Assembly (NCBI RefSeq): GCF_000382405.1
Contig: NZ_KB908259.1
Span: forward strand, 124,001 to 188,000
Reading direction: 5' to 3'
From: Mycobacterium sp. 141
GTDB lineage: Bacteria; Actinomycetota; Actinomycetes; Mycobacteriales; Mycobacteriaceae
DNA: 64,000 nucleotides
Shown: in pieces, positions 53,501 through 62,908 of the stretch
How the letters are laid out: every line of letters starts with the position of its first letter
Position numbering within the stretch: the first letter of the stretch is position 1
The notes under the pieces: generated by a model
What the model was told of the DNA's origin: nothing
Database searches by the model: none
Seen by the model: the letters and a program-made list of their open reading frames with translations, nothing else
Made by a program: the position numbers and the translations under genes

Positions 53501-54118
53501 TCACCGACCCTTGTTGTCCGGATCGGTGTGCTCGCCCTTCTGCTCACCGGTCGGATCGTGTCCTTCGTCGAGCGCATCCCAGATCATTCGTTCCGACATC
53601 GAGGCGTCGCCCTCGTCGCTGTGTGCGGCGGCCCGACGGGCACTTGGCGCCGCATAGCGAGGGGCCACCGCGCGCGCCCCGGTCGCCGACCTCATGAGCA
53701 GTATCGCCGCGACGAGCGCAGCCACCGCGGCGACCAGCGTCAACACGGCCCCGCCGTAGTACTGCTGGGTACCGGTCAGTTGCGCCACCGGCACCAGCGC
53801 CAGGTCCGCGGCGCGCACAGCGATGTCCTTGGCAACCCACAGGCTGATGCCCAGGTAGACCATCCCGGCGCTGGCGACGGCGACGAGCAGCGCCAAGAGG
53901 CGCAGCAGCCAGCCCCGCAATGCCAGCACGGCGACCGCAGCCGCCAACACCAGTAGGGCGAGCGGTATCAGCGCCGTGGACCACATGGCACCCGTCAGCA
54001 CCGTGTTCTTGGGCTGCCCCAATCCGTCGAATGACGACACCTGTACCCACGACATCCGCGACGCGCCCCACAGGGCCGCCGCGGCGGCCACGAGCAATAC
54101 CTGGGCGATCCGCATCAT
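53501..54118 (-). CDS. Trp region conserved membrane protein (TIGR02234)
   Basis: 205 residues from ATG 54118, overlapping trpE by 4 bp. Four membrane helices: [60 protein letters not shown] and [20 protein letters not shown]. The C-terminal cytosolic tail is charged ([19 protein letters not shown]). The family is found only in actinobacterial trp operons, in this position. The role in tryptophan synthesis or uptake is unknown. Confidence 0.92.
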   Translation of the reverse strand: MMRIAQVLLVAAAAALWGASRMSWVQVSSFDGLGQPKNTVLTGAMWSTALIPLALLVLAAAVAVLALRGWLLRLLALLVAVASAGMVYLGISLWVAKDIAVRAADLALVPVAQLTGTQQYYGGAVLTLVAAVAALVAAILLMRSATGARAVAPRYAAPSARRAAAHSDEGDASMSERMIWDALDEGHDPTGEQKGEHTDPDNKGR

Positions 54119-55632
54119 GGTTCGGTGAGCGTGTCGGCGGCAGCAATCGCGTTGAGTACCGCTTTGGCCTTGTTCGCCGACTCGTTGTACTCGTAGGGGC
54201 CATTGGAATCGGCAACGACTCCCCCGCCGGCCTGCACATAGGCAGTGCCGTTGCGCATCAGGGCCGTGCGGATGGCGATGGCGAAATCGGCGTTGCCGGC
54301 GAAGTCGAGATACCCCAGCACACCGCCATAGAGGCCGCGGCGGGTCTTCTCGACTTCCTCGATCAGCTCCATGGCTCGCACTTTGGGGGCACCGGAAAGG
54401 GTGCCGGCCGGGAAGCAGGCAGTCACTGCATCGAGTGCGGTTTTGCCGTCGGCGAGCTCGCCGGTCACCGTGGACACCAGGTGCATGACGTGGCTGTAGC
54501 GCTCGATGTGGCTGTAGTCCTCCACCCGCACGGTGCCGGGGCGGCACACGCGGCCCAGATCGTTACGCCCGAGATCGACCAGCATCAGGTGCTCGGCACG
54601 TTCCTTCTCGTCGGCCAGCAACTCCTTTTCCAGGAGCATGTCTTCCTCGTCGGTGGCCCCACGCCACCGGGTCCCGGCGATGGGGTGTGTGGTGGCGCGC
54701 CCGTCGGTGACCGTGACCAGCGCCTCGGGACTTGAACCTACGATCGAGAAGTCCAATCCGCCTTCGGCATCAGGAACGTTGAGCAGATACATGTACGGGC
54801 TGGGGTTGGTGACCCGCAGCAGTCGGTATACGTCAAGAGGATCCGCACCAGTCGTCATTTCGAACCGCTGCGAGGGCACCACCTGAAACGCCTCGCCGGC
54901 TTCGATGTCACCCACCAGCTTCTCCACGATCGCCGAGTACTCCTCGAGCGTGCGCTGCGCCCGGTGCTGCGGCGCGGGGCGGCTGAACGTCGCCACCGCC
55001 GACGCCAACGGCTGCCCGAGCGCTGCCGTCATCACGTCCAGTCGCGCGACCGCATCGTCGTAGGCCCAGTCGACGCGGTCATCGGTGGCGTTCCAGTTGA
55101 CCGCGTTCGCGATCAGCGTGATGGTTCCCTCGTGGTGGTCGACCGCGGCGATGTCGGTGGCCAGCAACAGCAGCATGTCGGGCAGGCCCAGATCGTCGAC
55201 GGCGAGTTCCGGCAGCCGCTCCAGGCGCCGGACCATGTCGTAGGCGAAAAAGCCGACCAGTCCCGAGGACAGGGGCGGCAGTCCGGGCATCGCCGCGGTG
55301 GCCAGCAGATCGAGCGTCGTGCGAACCGCGTCGAGCGGATCGCCGCCGCTCGGGGCGTCCTGCGGCGTCGTCCCCAACCACACCGCCTGGTCGTCGCGGA
55401 CGGTCAGTGCTGACGGCGCACCTGCGCCGATGAACGACCACCGCGACCAGGAGCGGCCGTTCTCGGCCGATTCCAGCAGGAACGTCCCGGGCCGGTTGGC
55501 GGCCAACTTGCGGTACGCCGACAGCGGCGTCTCGCTGTCGGCCAGTACCTTGCGGGTCACCGGGACCACGCGATGTTCGGCGGCCAGCGCCCGGAAGTCC
55601 TCACGCGATGTGGTGGAAGCAAGCGTGTGCAC
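54115..55632 (-). CDS. trpE: Anthranilate synthase component I
   Basis: 505 residues from GTG 55632, with GGGAGG upstream, giving [20 protein letters not shown], which matches the mycobacterial TrpE N-terminus. The feedback-site motif [38 protein letters not shown], the chorismate-binding [40 protein letters not shown] and [20 protein letters not shown] are diagnostic. It makes anthranilate, with the TrpG partner coded elsewhere. It is divergent from bcpB, 52 bp apart. Confidence 0.96.
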   Translation of the reverse strand: MHTLASTTSREDFRALAAEHRVVPVTRKVLADSETPLSAYRKLAANRPGTFLLESAENGRSWSRWSFIGAGAPSALTVRDDQAVWLGTTPQDAPSGGDPLDAVRTTLDLLATAAMPGLPPLSSGLVGFFAYDMVRRLERLPELAVDDLGLPDMLLLLATDIAAVDHHEGTITLIANAVNWNATDDRVDWAYDDAVARLDVMTAALGQPLASAVATFSRPAPQHRAQRTLEEYSAIVEKLVGDIEAGEAFQVVPSQRFEMTTGADPLDVYRLLRVTNPSPYMYLLNVPDAEGGLDFSIVGSSPEALVTVTDGRATTHPIAGTRWRGATDEEDMLLEKELLADEKERAEHLMLVDLGRNDLGRVCRPGTVRVEDYSHIERYSHVMHLVSTVTGELADGKTALDAVTACFPAGTLSGAPKVRAMELIEEVEKTRRGLYGGVLGYLDFAGNADFAIAIRTALMRNGTAYVQAGGGVVADSNGPYEYNESANKAKAVLNAIAAADTLTEP

Positions 55633-55684
55633 GCAGATGATCCTCCCAGACTGACCGCACGCGCTCGGCGTAGCGTGGACGCCC

Positions 55685-56149
55685 ATGACACCTCTTAGGC
55701 CGGGTGACATTGTTGCGGAGTTCGAACTCCCTGATCAGACCGGCACGGTGCAGAGCCTGACGAGTTTGCTGGCTGACGGTCCGGTGGTGCTGTTCTTCTA
55801 TCCAGCTGCGATGACGCCCGGCTGCACCAAGGAGGCCTGCCACTTCCGCGATCTGGCCGGTGAGTTCACCGCCCTCGGTGTATCCCGGGTCGGCATCAGC
55901 ACCGACCCGGTCACCAAACAAGCCAAGTTCGCCGACATTCAACGCTTCGACTTCCCGTTGCTGTCCGATGCCGACGGAAAGGTGGCCAGCCACTTCGGAG
56001 TCAAACGCGGCCTGCTCGGCAAGCTGATGCCGGTCAGGCGGATCACGTTCGTCATCGACACCGACCGCGCTGTGCTCGACGTGATCTCCAGTGAGATCAA
56101 CATGGACACCCACGCCGACAAGGCACTGGAGGTGCTCAGGGCGCGTTGA
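55685..56149 (+). CDS. bcpB: Peroxiredoxin of the BCP/PrxQ group
   Basis: 154 residues. The peroxidatic cysteine is in [20 protein letters not shown], whose TPGCTKEAC segment has the second cysteine 5 residues on, as in PrxQ/BCP enzymes. [20 protein letters not shown] and [20 protein letters not shown] complete the fold. It reduces hydroperoxides with thioredoxin or a related donor. It corresponds to M. tuberculosis Rv1608c by position next to trpE. Its end overlaps the end of leuA by 14 bp. Confidence 0.94.
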   Translation: MTPLRPGDIVAEFELPDQTGTVQSLTSLLADGPVVLFFYPAAMTPGCTKEACHFRDLAGEFTALGVSRVGISTDPVTKQAKFADIQRFDFPLLSDADGKVASHFGVKRGLLGKLMPVRRITFVIDTDRAVLDVISSEINMDTHADKALEVLRAR

Positions 56150-57824
56150 CTGCGCGCAGCACGGCTGCCATCGATGCGGCGAGCACCGAGTCGCTGCGCC
56201 CGCACGCCCAACCGGTCACACCGCCCCTGCGGTACTCCAGATAGCTGACCGCCGCACGCCCGACGGATTGCTGCGTCAGGCTGAGCACCTCGACGTCGCG
56301 GCCGACGGCACTCAGCGCCGCTGTCAGCGCATCCAGTGGGCCGATCCCGTGATGTGTGCTGGTCCGGGTCTGGCCGTCGACGAGGGTGATCTCGGTGGTT
56401 TCGTCATGGCCGGTGTGCCAGTCCTTCAGCTCGACGGGGCCGCCGGGTTGCAGATAGGCCGCATCGAACAGGTCGAACAGTTCGGCGGCGGTGACCTCCG
56501 CACCGTGGGTGTCGGTGTGTGACTGAACGCGGCGGGCGAAGTCGATCTGCAAGCGGCGGGGCAGGTCCAGCCCGTACTCGGTGAGCAGCAGGTAGGCGAT
56601 GCCACCTTTCCCCGATTGCGAGTTGACCCGGATCACCGCGTCGTAAGTGCGTCCGATGTCGGCCGGATCGATCGGCAGATACGGTACCCGCCAATCGATT
56701 TCACGCTCGGAGCGACCTTCGAGTGCGGCCCTGGCGCGATGTTCGGCCAACCCCTTCTTGATGGCGTCCTGGTGGGTACCCGAGAACGCGGTGTGCACCA
56801 GGTCGCCGACGTACGGATGTCGTTCGGGGATCGGCATACGCGTGCAGTAGGCGACGGTGCGGGCGATTTCGTCGATGTCGGAGAAGTCGATCATCGGGTC
56901 GACGCCCTGGGCGTGCAGATTCAACGCGAGTGTCGCGATATCGACGTTGCCGGTGCGTTCCCCGTTGCCGAAGACGCAGCCCTCGACCCTCTGCGCGCCG
57001 GCCAGCACCGCGAGTTCGGCACAAGCGATGCCGGTGCCCCGGTCGTTGTGCGGATGCACCGAGAGGATGACGCTGTCGCGACGGGACAGGTTGCGGTGCA
57101 TGTACTCGATCTGGTCGGCGTACACGTTCGGGGTGGCCACTTCGACGGTCGCGGGCAGATTGAGGATCACCGGCCGGTCCGTGCCGGCCTGCCACAGTTC
57201 GGTGATCGTGTCGCACAACTCCAGCACGTAGTCGGGCTCGGTCAGGTTGAACACTTCGGGCGAGAATTCGAAGCGGACGTTGGGCAGGTCGCCGGCCAAC
57301 TCGAGTACATCGCCGGCCCCGGACAGGATCAGCTCGCGCAATTCGGTGCGGTCCTTGCCCAACACGGTGTTACGCCACACCGGTGCGGTGGCCGTGTACA
57401 TGTGGATGACGACCTCGTTGCGGACGCCGCGTACCGACTCCACGGTGCGCTCGATGAGATCGCGCCGGGCCGGGGTGAACACCACGATTCCGACGTCGGA
57501 CGGGGCGATGTCGGAATCGGCGAGCAGCCGCACGAAGTCGTAATCGGTCTGCGATGCCGACGGGTAGCCGACCTCGATCTCCTTGTAGCCCATGGCCACC
57601 AGCAGCTCGAAGAAACGCCGCTTGCGGGTCGGGTCCATCGGTTCGGCCAGCGCCTGATTGCCGTCGCGCAGGTCCACCGGCACCCACAGGGGTGCGGCCG
57701 TGAAGCGGACGTCGGGCCAATGTCGTTGTGTGAGTGGAACGTCCACTCGGTCGAAAACGGATGCGTAGCGATGCGACGGCATGGTCGAAGGCTGCTGCCG
57801 GTTCCACGTCTGAGTGTGGATCAT
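56136..57824 (-). CDS. leuA: 2-isopropylmalate synthase
   Basis: 562 residues from ATG 57824 ([20 protein letters not shown]). [60 protein letters not shown] and [20 protein letters not shown] are the catalytic TIM-barrel motifs; [20 protein letters not shown] marks the linker to the leucine-sensing regulatory domain at the C-terminus. It is shorter than the M. tuberculosis enzyme, with no repeat insertion visible. It makes the first committed step to leucine. A leader peptide and hairpin precede it. Confidence 0.96.
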   Translation of the reverse strand: MIHTQTWNRQQPSTMPSHRYASVFDRVDVPLTQRHWPDVRFTAAPLWVPVDLRDGNQALAEPMDPTRKRRFFELLVAMGYKEIEVGYPSASQTDYDFVRLLADSDIAPSDVGIVVFTPARRDLIERTVESVRGVRNEVVIHMYTATAPVWRNTVLGKDRTELRELILSGAGDVLELAGDLPNVRFEFSPEVFNLTEPDYVLELCDTITELWQAGTDRPVILNLPATVEVATPNVYADQIEYMHRNLSRRDSVILSVHPHNDRGTGIACAELAVLAGAQRVEGCVFGNGERTGNVDIATLALNLHAQGVDPMIDFSDIDEIARTVAYCTRMPIPERHPYVGDLVHTAFSGTHQDAIKKGLAEHRARAALEGRSEREIDWRVPYLPIDPADIGRTYDAVIRVNSQSGKGGIAYLLLTEYGLDLPRRLQIDFARRVQSHTDTHGAEVTAAELFDLFDAAYLQPGGPVELKDWHTGHDETTEITLVDGQTRTSTHHGIGPLDALTAALSAVGRDVEVLSLTQQSVGRAAVSYLEYRRGGVTGWACGRSDSVLAASMAAVLRAVNAP

Positions 57825-57858
57825 GTTGGTGTGCTTTCTGCTCGGTCGGCGATGGGTC

Positions 57859-57896
57859 GACCGGCGCAACGACAGCCCCGCGGCAGGGGGCCGGTC
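57859..57896 (-). promoter_or_regulatory. Attenuator hairpin of leuA
   Basis: On the minus strand, sequences complementary to GACCGG (57859-57864) and CCGGTC (57891-57896) enclose an inner GCCCC/GGGGC stem (57875-57879 with 57887-57891). They follow directly after the leader peptide stop and precede leuA. This is the position of the terminator in actinobacterial leucine attenuators. Confidence 0.6.
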
Positions 57897-57898
57897 GG

Positions 57899-57940
57899 TC
57901 AGGCCCTGCCGAGGCAGCTAAGGAGAAGCACGCGCGTCAC
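57899..57940 (-). CDS. leuL: Leucine leader peptide of leuA
   Basis: A 13-codon frame from GTG 57940 to TGA at 57899 spells [13 protein letters not shown], with three consecutive leucine codons (CTT CTC CTT) and a fourth further on (CTC). This matches the MTRxLLL leader type described upstream of leuA in actinobacteria. When leucine is scarce, the ribosome should stall on the leucine codons and prevent the following terminator. It is too short for gene-calling programs. It lies 75 bp before the leuA start. Confidence 0.82.
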   Translation of the reverse strand: MTRVLLLSCLGRA

Positions 57941-57986
57941 GATGGTTACAATACACACAACTCCTCAGACAAGTAGAGAGGTTGAG

Positions 57987-58658
57987 ATGGTTTCGCAGGT
58001 TCAACGCCACCCGTTGGCCGCGCAGACGGCGCAGTTGCTGCTGACCCGGATCCGAGACGGTGAGTGGCCGCTCGGGCACCGGCTCCCCGGCGAAACCACG
58101 CTCGCCGCCCAACTCGGGGTGGGCCGCTCGACACTGCGGGAAGCCATCCGCGAGTTGGCAGGCAGGGGCGTGCTGGAAAGCCGGCAGGGCGCCGGGGTAT
58201 TCGTCACGGCGTTGGATGCCACCGAGGACTGGGACACCGTACTGCGCAGCGCGAACATCGCCTCGGTGATCGAAGCCCGCATCGCCATCGAGGCCGAGGG
58301 CGCCGCGTTGGCCGCAACTCGCCGCACCCCGGCCGACCTACGCGCGATCCGGCGCACCCTGGCTGCTCGCGGTGTGCAGGGCCAGTCGGTACCCGAGCAC
58401 GTCGACGCCGACATGGCATTTCACCGCGCGGTGATCACCGCCGCACACAACGACGTGCTGACCCAGTTGTTCGACGCGTTCCTGCCGCGGCTACGGCTGG
58501 CGATGATCGACATGCTCAAGATCCGCCCGATCGCGTCCGAGCCGCACGACCACGCGCTACATCAGCAGCTAGCCGACGCGATCATCGCCCGCGACCCTGC
58601 GGCCGCAGCCGCCTCCAGCAGAACCCACCTGAGCGCACTGAAGGAATCCTTTTCATGA
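57987..58658 (+). CDS. GntR/FadR-family transcription regulator
   Basis: 223 residues from ATG 57987. Winged helix: LLLTRIRDGEWPLGHRLPGE, TTLAAQLGVGRSTLREAIRE, LAGRGVLESRQGAGVFV. The C-terminal FCD domain has AIEAEGAALAATR, the metal-site segment ADMAFHRAVITAAHNDV and HDHALHQQLADAI. It is divergent from leuA and overlaps the ABC ATPase start by 4 bp, so it probably controls that gene and itself. The effector is likely a small organic acid, but this is inference. Confidence 0.87.
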   Translation: MVSQVQRHPLAAQTAQLLLTRIRDGEWPLGHRLPGETTLAAQLGVGRSTLREAIRELAGRGVLESRQGAGVFVTALDATEDWDTVLRSANIASVIEARIAIEAEGAALAATRRTPADLRAIRRTLAARGVQGQSVPEHVDADMAFHRAVITAAHNDVLTQLFDAFLPRLRLAMIDMLKIRPIASEPHDHALHQQLADAIIARDPAAAAASSRTHLSALKESFS

Positions 58659-59452
58659 CACCGGTTTTGGACATCAGCGACGTCACCTTCCGGCGTGACG
58701 GCAAGCAGATCATCGACGGCATCTCGCTGAGGGTGCAGTCCGGGGAGCACTGGGCGCTGCTCGGGCCGAACGGCGCCGGTAAGAGCACGCTGCTGGGATT
58801 CTGCGCGGCCGTGACCTTTCCGACCACCGGCACGGTACGCGTGCTCGGCGGACAGATGGGGCGGACCGACCTTGCGGTGCTGCGGCGGTCCATCGGCCAC
58901 GTGAATCCCCGGCACCGGCTGCAGTATCCGCTGACCGTGCGTGACGTCGTGCTCACGGGGATCACCGCCACCATCGACACCGCGGCCCGCTGGACACCGA
59001 GCCCCGAACAGCTGACCCGCGCCCGGGAGCTCATCGACACCGTCGGGCTGACGGCTCGGGCCGACGCGACATGGCCGACGCTGTCGCAGGGTGAGCGAGG
59101 CCGCACACTGATCGCCCGTGCCCTGATCTCCGATCCTCGGCTGCTGCTTCTCGACGAGCCGACCACGGGCCTGGATGTCGCCGCCCGCGAGCAGCTATTG
59201 GAAACCCTTGACACCCTGGATGATTCGCATTCCGATATGGCGTCGATCCTGGTGACGCACCATTTGGAAGAACTGCCGACGTCGACGACGCATGCCCTGC
59301 TGATCGCGCACGGGCGGACCGTCGCGAGCGGTCCGGCCCGGGAGACGGTGACGACCGACCACGTCTCTACGGCGTTCGCCCATCCGGTCGAGGTCGGGTT
59401 CCACGACGGCCGCTGGACCGCACGCGCCAAGGCCGGGCCCAGGATCCGTTAG
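58655..59452 (+). CDS. Stand-alone ABC ATPase (YlmA/ModF-like)
   Basis: 265 residues. Walker A LLGPNGAGKSTLLGFCAAVT, Q-loop IGHVNPRHRLQYPLTVRDVV, an atypical signature LSQGERGRTLIARALISDPR, Walker B LLLLDEPTTGLDVAAREQLL and H-loop LVTHHLEELPTS. The pattern resembles soluble ATPases of the YlmA/ModF type that have no membrane partner. The nearest permease is FetB-like, 3.5 kb away and in the same orientation, but separated by the methyltransferase operon. It is translationally coupled to the GntR gene. Its end overlaps the end of the convergent gene by 4 bp. Confidence 0.85.
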   Translation: MTPVLDISDVTFRRDGKQIIDGISLRVQSGEHWALLGPNGAGKSTLLGFCAAVTFPTTGTVRVLGGQMGRTDLAVLRRSIGHVNPRHRLQYPLTVRDVVLTGITATIDTAARWTPSPEQLTRARELIDTVGLTARADATWPTLSQGERGRTLIARALISDPRLLLLDEPTTGLDVAAREQLLETLDTLDDSHSDMASILVTHHLEELPTSTTHALLIAHGRTVASGPARETVTTDHVSTAFAHPVEVGFHDGRWTARAKAGPRIR

Positions 59453-60441
59453 CCCTCGGGCGCCTCCCGGCGGCGCCGGCGGGCTTCGCGGTGTCTGGTC
59501 ACCGGCGTCGTGTCGACGACGCGCGTGACCATGGTGGCCAGAAAGCGTGACGGCTGCAGCTCGGGCGGCACCGTGTCGTGGCGGATCGCGATGTCGGGAA
59601 GCGCTGCCAGCGCCTCGTCCACCGCGGCGGTCTCGACGTCGACGATCTCGAAAAGCGCGTCAGGCTCGGCCTTTTCGATGCTGTCCACCTCGTCGTCCTC
59701 GACCGGCGCCGCAGCGTCGTAGTCGATCATCACCAGCGCGACGGCATGGTAGGCATCGTCCTCGGTGCCGAGTTTGCCGAGCAGGTCGATCAGCCATTCG
59801 GCCTTGTCCGGCTCTGTGTCGAGAATGGTCGAACGCAGCCCGTAGACGAACCCGAGCGCAGCCATCGGGTGGCGCAGCCGCAGGTTCTTGGCGTCGCCGT
59901 AGCTCTCCTCGACCCGGTTGGCGGCGTTCTTGCCGAAGCTGGAATCCATCCGCTTGGTACTGACGAGCAGTTCCGGGCCCGTGTCCCAGTCCGACATCAC
60001 CACGTCGACCTGCTTCATGTAGTGCTTGCCGAGGATGCTGGCGCTGGACCCGGCGACGCCCTTCATGGACCGGCGAAGCCGATGTTCGATGAGTTGGCGT
60101 TCCTTGAGCGGCAGCGCCTCGAGCAGGTTGGCGATGGCGCTGGGCATGATCCTCGGCTCACTGGGCCGCGGCCACACCGCATCAGGGTCGAACCCGGCCC
60201 GGCGCAGTTCGTACGCCAGCCACACATCCAGGGCCAGCGCCGGCACACCCGTCGTCGATGGGGCGTCGAGGTGCAGTGGCACACCCAGCAGCCTGCGCAG
60301 CACCCGGAAGTCGGGGCGGTAGACGAGTTCGTCTCCGCTGCGCACCCAGGGGTTGGTGTGCTCACCACCGGGTGCGGCATCGGCGACGATCCGGTCGAAG
60401 ATGGCCCACGCGGTGGCTTTCGTCGACGGTTCAGCGGGCAC
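59449..60441 (-). CDS. Putative restriction endonuclease partner of the adjacent DNA methyltransferase
   Basis: 330 residues from GTG 60441, overlapping the methyltransferase gene by 11 bp. No family was recognised with certainty. A PD-(D/E)xK-like arrangement can be read: Asp146 or Asp151 in KQVDVVMSDWD, the strand ELLVSTKRM with Ser161-x-Lys163, and Glu178 or Glu179 in NRVEESYGD. This recalls the variant of Cfr10I-type nucleases (D...SxK...E). The N-terminal part has NPWVRSGDELVYRPDFRVLR; the C-terminal part is acidic then basic. Size and context fit a type II restriction enzyme such as the SalI or XamI partner, but this is inference. Confidence 0.55.
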   Translation of the reverse strand: MPAEPSTKATAWAIFDRIVADAAPGGEHTNPWVRSGDELVYRPDFRVLRRLLGVPLHLDAPSTTGVPALALDVWLAYELRRAGFDPDAVWPRPSEPRIMPSAIANLLEALPLKERQLIEHRLRRSMKGVAGSSASILGKHYMKQVDVVMSDWDTGPELLVSTKRMDSSFGKNAANRVEESYGDAKNLRLRHPMAALGFVYGLRSTILDTEPDKAEWLIDLLGKLGTEDDAYHAVALVMIDYDAAAPVEDDEVDSIEKAEPDALFEIVDVETAAVDEALAALPDIAIRHDTVPPELQPSRFLATMVTRVVDTTPVTRHREARRRRREAPEG

Positions 60442-62068
60442 GCCGAGACCTTACCGCCCGGCGGGTAGCTAACGAATATCGCGCTGCGCGAATGGATTCC
60501 AAGTCGGCCAAACCAAGTGCTTCGTCGACCAAGTGTACGGCGTCGAGCAACCGACCGTTGCGCAGCAAGGTCGCCGTCCGTCGCCGCGCGGCGCGCAGTT
60601 GCGGAGCTCGGGCGACGATGAGCTCGGGTGCCGGCACCAGCCACCGATCCGCTTCGCGTGGTTCGATTTTGAGTATTCCGCCGCCGTAGGAGCGGCCGGT
60701 CATCTCGGCGTGCAGCAGCGTCACCGAATTCAAGGCCGCCAGTGGCAACAGGTCGCGCCCGAGCGCGGCTAAACCGTCCCGCAGATACACCCCGTGCACC
60801 GAGTTGAGGTGATGGGCCTTGGCCCGGTTGGTCACCAGCCGCGGGGTGTCGGCGTTCATGCACGTCAACAACAGGTCGGCGGGTGCCACGAGCGGCACCA
60901 GGTACCAAGGCTTCCGCACCCGGCACTTGTAGGCCAGGTGCACCCCGGCAGCGTGACCGGCGTCGAGGTAGCGCTGGGCAGCCGCCGACAACCGGCCCGC
61001 GGGCCGGAACAATTGAGTGGACTTGCCCTGCTCCCCGAGCTGCGCCAGCTGATCAGCGGTGAGGGTGAGGCCACGGAGATGGGCACTCCCCGGCGGGGAC
61101 AACGGCAGCAGATCGCTGCGGTGAAGCCCCAATTCCCCGACCCGCTGCGGGGACAGCGCGAAGAAGGCATTGTTGCCGGTCACCATGCCCAGCGTGGTGT
61201 CCCCCCACAACTCCAGGTGGGCGAACCGACCCGCGGTGTGTAACGCGTGCACGGCGTCGACGGATGCATTGCCGATCAGCCCGCTGACCCATTTGTCGGC
61301 CGGGTCGCGTGGCGACCAGTTGCGTTGCACCAGTTCCGATGTCAGCGATGCGGTATTGCGCGCACGGTGAATGACAGCATGGCCGGACGGGCCCTGATCG
61401 AATCCGTCGGCCAGCAGGAGCAGGATGTCGGCCTCGGCCTCGGGAAACACCTGTTCGTCGAACATCACCAGCTCGACGTGGGCGAACCGGTCGAACAAGA
61501 ACCTGCGCACGGCAGCCGCGTAGTTGACGCTCAGCAGCTCCGCGGGCAGCACCAGAGCCATCCGGCCGCCAGGGCGCAAGAACAGAGCGGAGTGCACAGT
61601 GAAGGCCGCCCAACTGGAGGCCAGCCCCGACAGCGCCACACCGGCCTGCAGGGCGGCCCGGCGGGACTGGGCACGCGCCGGCCCGCGGAAATCCTGGTAG
61701 CGGATATAGGGCGGATTGCCGATCACGGCGGTGTACTCCGGCCGCGGGGTGATATCGAAGAAATCGGCCGTACGGATATGCGCGCTGCCGCCGGCAGCGG
61801 CCACCCGGCGCCGCGCGGCGGCGGCGCTGGCGGGATGGATCTCGACACCATCGACCTGCGGGGCCGCACTTCCGAATTCCTGCAGCCGGTGGGTGGCCTC
61901 GATCAGGAATGCCGCGTCGCCTGCCGAGGGCTCGAGGATCCGTTCTTCAGCGCACCGCACGGCCCACCGGGTGAGGTACCGGGTGATCTCGGCAGGTGTG
62001 AAGAATGCACCACGCGCCTTACGTGCCGTGGCGGAATCGCCATCGGCATGCACTGCGGTGTCGGTCAC
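60431..62068 (-). CDS. N6-adenine DNA methyltransferase (type II-like)
   Basis: 545 residues from GTG 62068. Motif X/entry ARGAFFTPAEITRYLTRWAV, motif I (SAM) ILEPSAGDAAFLIEA near 44-58, and motif IV GNPPYIRYQDFRG at 117-129, with the catalytic NPPY at 118-121, define a gamma-class adenine methyltransferase. RPGGRMALVLPAELLSVNYA follows. The long C-terminal half is the target-recognition region, with AYKCRVRKPWYLVPLV. It resembles the type II enzymes of the SalI/XamI or Eco57I-like groups. It should protect DNA from the partner gene downstream. Confidence 0.88.
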   Translation of the reverse strand: MTDTAVHADGDSATARKARGAFFTPAEITRYLTRWAVRCAEERILEPSAGDAAFLIEATHRLQEFGSAAPQVDGVEIHPASAAAARRRVAAAGGSAHIRTADFFDITPRPEYTAVIGNPPYIRYQDFRGPARAQSRRAALQAGVALSGLASSWAAFTVHSALFLRPGGRMALVLPAELLSVNYAAAVRRFLFDRFAHVELVMFDEQVFPEAEADILLLLADGFDQGPSGHAVIHRARNTASLTSELVQRNWSPRDPADKWVSGLIGNASVDAVHALHTAGRFAHLELWGDTTLGMVTGNNAFFALSPQRVGELGLHRSDLLPLSPPGSAHLRGLTLTADQLAQLGEQGKSTQLFRPAGRLSAAAQRYLDAGHAAGVHLAYKCRVRKPWYLVPLVAPADLLLTCMNADTPRLVTNRAKAHHLNSVHGVYLRDGLAALGRDLLPLAALNSVTLLHAEMTGRSYGGGILKIEPREADRWLVPAPELIVARAPQLRAARRRTATLLRNGRLLDAVHLVDEALGLADLESIRAARYSLATRRAVRSRRAR

Positions 62069-62135
62069 CACGTCATTGTTATCGAAGCCACCGACAAGCC
62101 GGCGCACCGCAACGCCGGGGTGCGTTCATGCACTG

Positions 62136-62735
62136 CTAGATGCGCCGGTTGGCCCAGCCGTCGTCGTTGTGCGCCAGTAACTGCAATTCACGCTCCCAAG
62201 CGTTCGCACGTATCCGGTCGAGCAACCGCCGGACAAGGTAGGCGATCAGCACACTCAACGTCACTGCACCGAGCCACACACCGGCCGCCTGCACGAATGC
62301 ACTCAACTGGGCATCGGCTTTATGTCTAGGGGCAGCAACGACCTTGCCCTGGTTGTCGAGCCAGATCACCACTCGCTGACCGGTCGAGGTCGACGTCGAG
62401 AACGTTGCGCGCCCGGTGCGGATCTGTGAACCCTCGCGCCACTGGACGACCGACGGTAGATCTGCGGAGTAAGGCTGTGCCCCCTGCACCCTGCCCTGGG
62501 TCACCACAGCGTCGACCTGATGCTGCGACCGAGTCTGTTCGGCGATCGTACGCATCTGTGCCGCGTAGCGATCGGCACCCGACTGCGCGGCGGTCGGGAC
62601 GACGAGAAGCGCAGTAGCCAGAACCGTCAGCATGGCAATCGCTTCCACCCGATCGGTCATGCGGGCCAGAGGATTGCGTGCGAGTCCACGAAACACCCAC
62701 AAGCGGCCGAGTGCGCGTAAGAGCGTGCTATGCAT
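62136..62735 (-). CDS. Rv1733c-like mycobacterial membrane protein
   Basis: 199 residues from ATG 62735 (MHSTLLRALGRLWVFRGLAR). The N-terminal NPLARMTDRVEAIAMLTVLA is the Rv1733c family signature, one of two membrane helices; the second (FVQAAGVWLGAVTLSVLIAY) is near the C-terminus. Between them is an extracytoplasmic domain with RTGRATFSTSTSTGQRVVIW and LDNQGKVVAAP. M. tuberculosis Rv1733c belongs to the dormancy (DosR) regulon. The function is unknown. It is divergent from the FetB-like gene. Confidence 0.85.
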   Translation of the reverse strand: MHSTLLRALGRLWVFRGLARNPLARMTDRVEAIAMLTVLATALLVVPTAAQSGADRYAAQMRTIAEQTRSQHQVDAVVTQGRVQGAQPYSADLPSVVQWREGSQIRTGRATFSTSTSTGQRVVIWLDNQGKVVAAPRHKADAQLSAFVQAAGVWLGAVTLSVLIAYLVRRLLDRIRANAWERELQLLAHNDDGWANRRI

Positions 62736-62908
62736 CACACCGGGCCGCGCCCAGAATTTGAACGTATTACCACCACATTTCGATGGTGTCACTAGCGTCG
62801 ACTACTTTGCCATTTCGCCCATGGGCTGGGCGACGAACATCACACGCATGGGTTCGTCACGGGGGAAACTTCGGGGCGCCGCGCCTATAGCAGTGGTGAG
62901 ATGCTCGT

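Noticed and set aside
55633..55684. Tryptophan leader peptide before trpE
   Set aside because: The 52-bp gap to bcpB has no small frame with tandem Trp codons and no attenuator-like hairpin.
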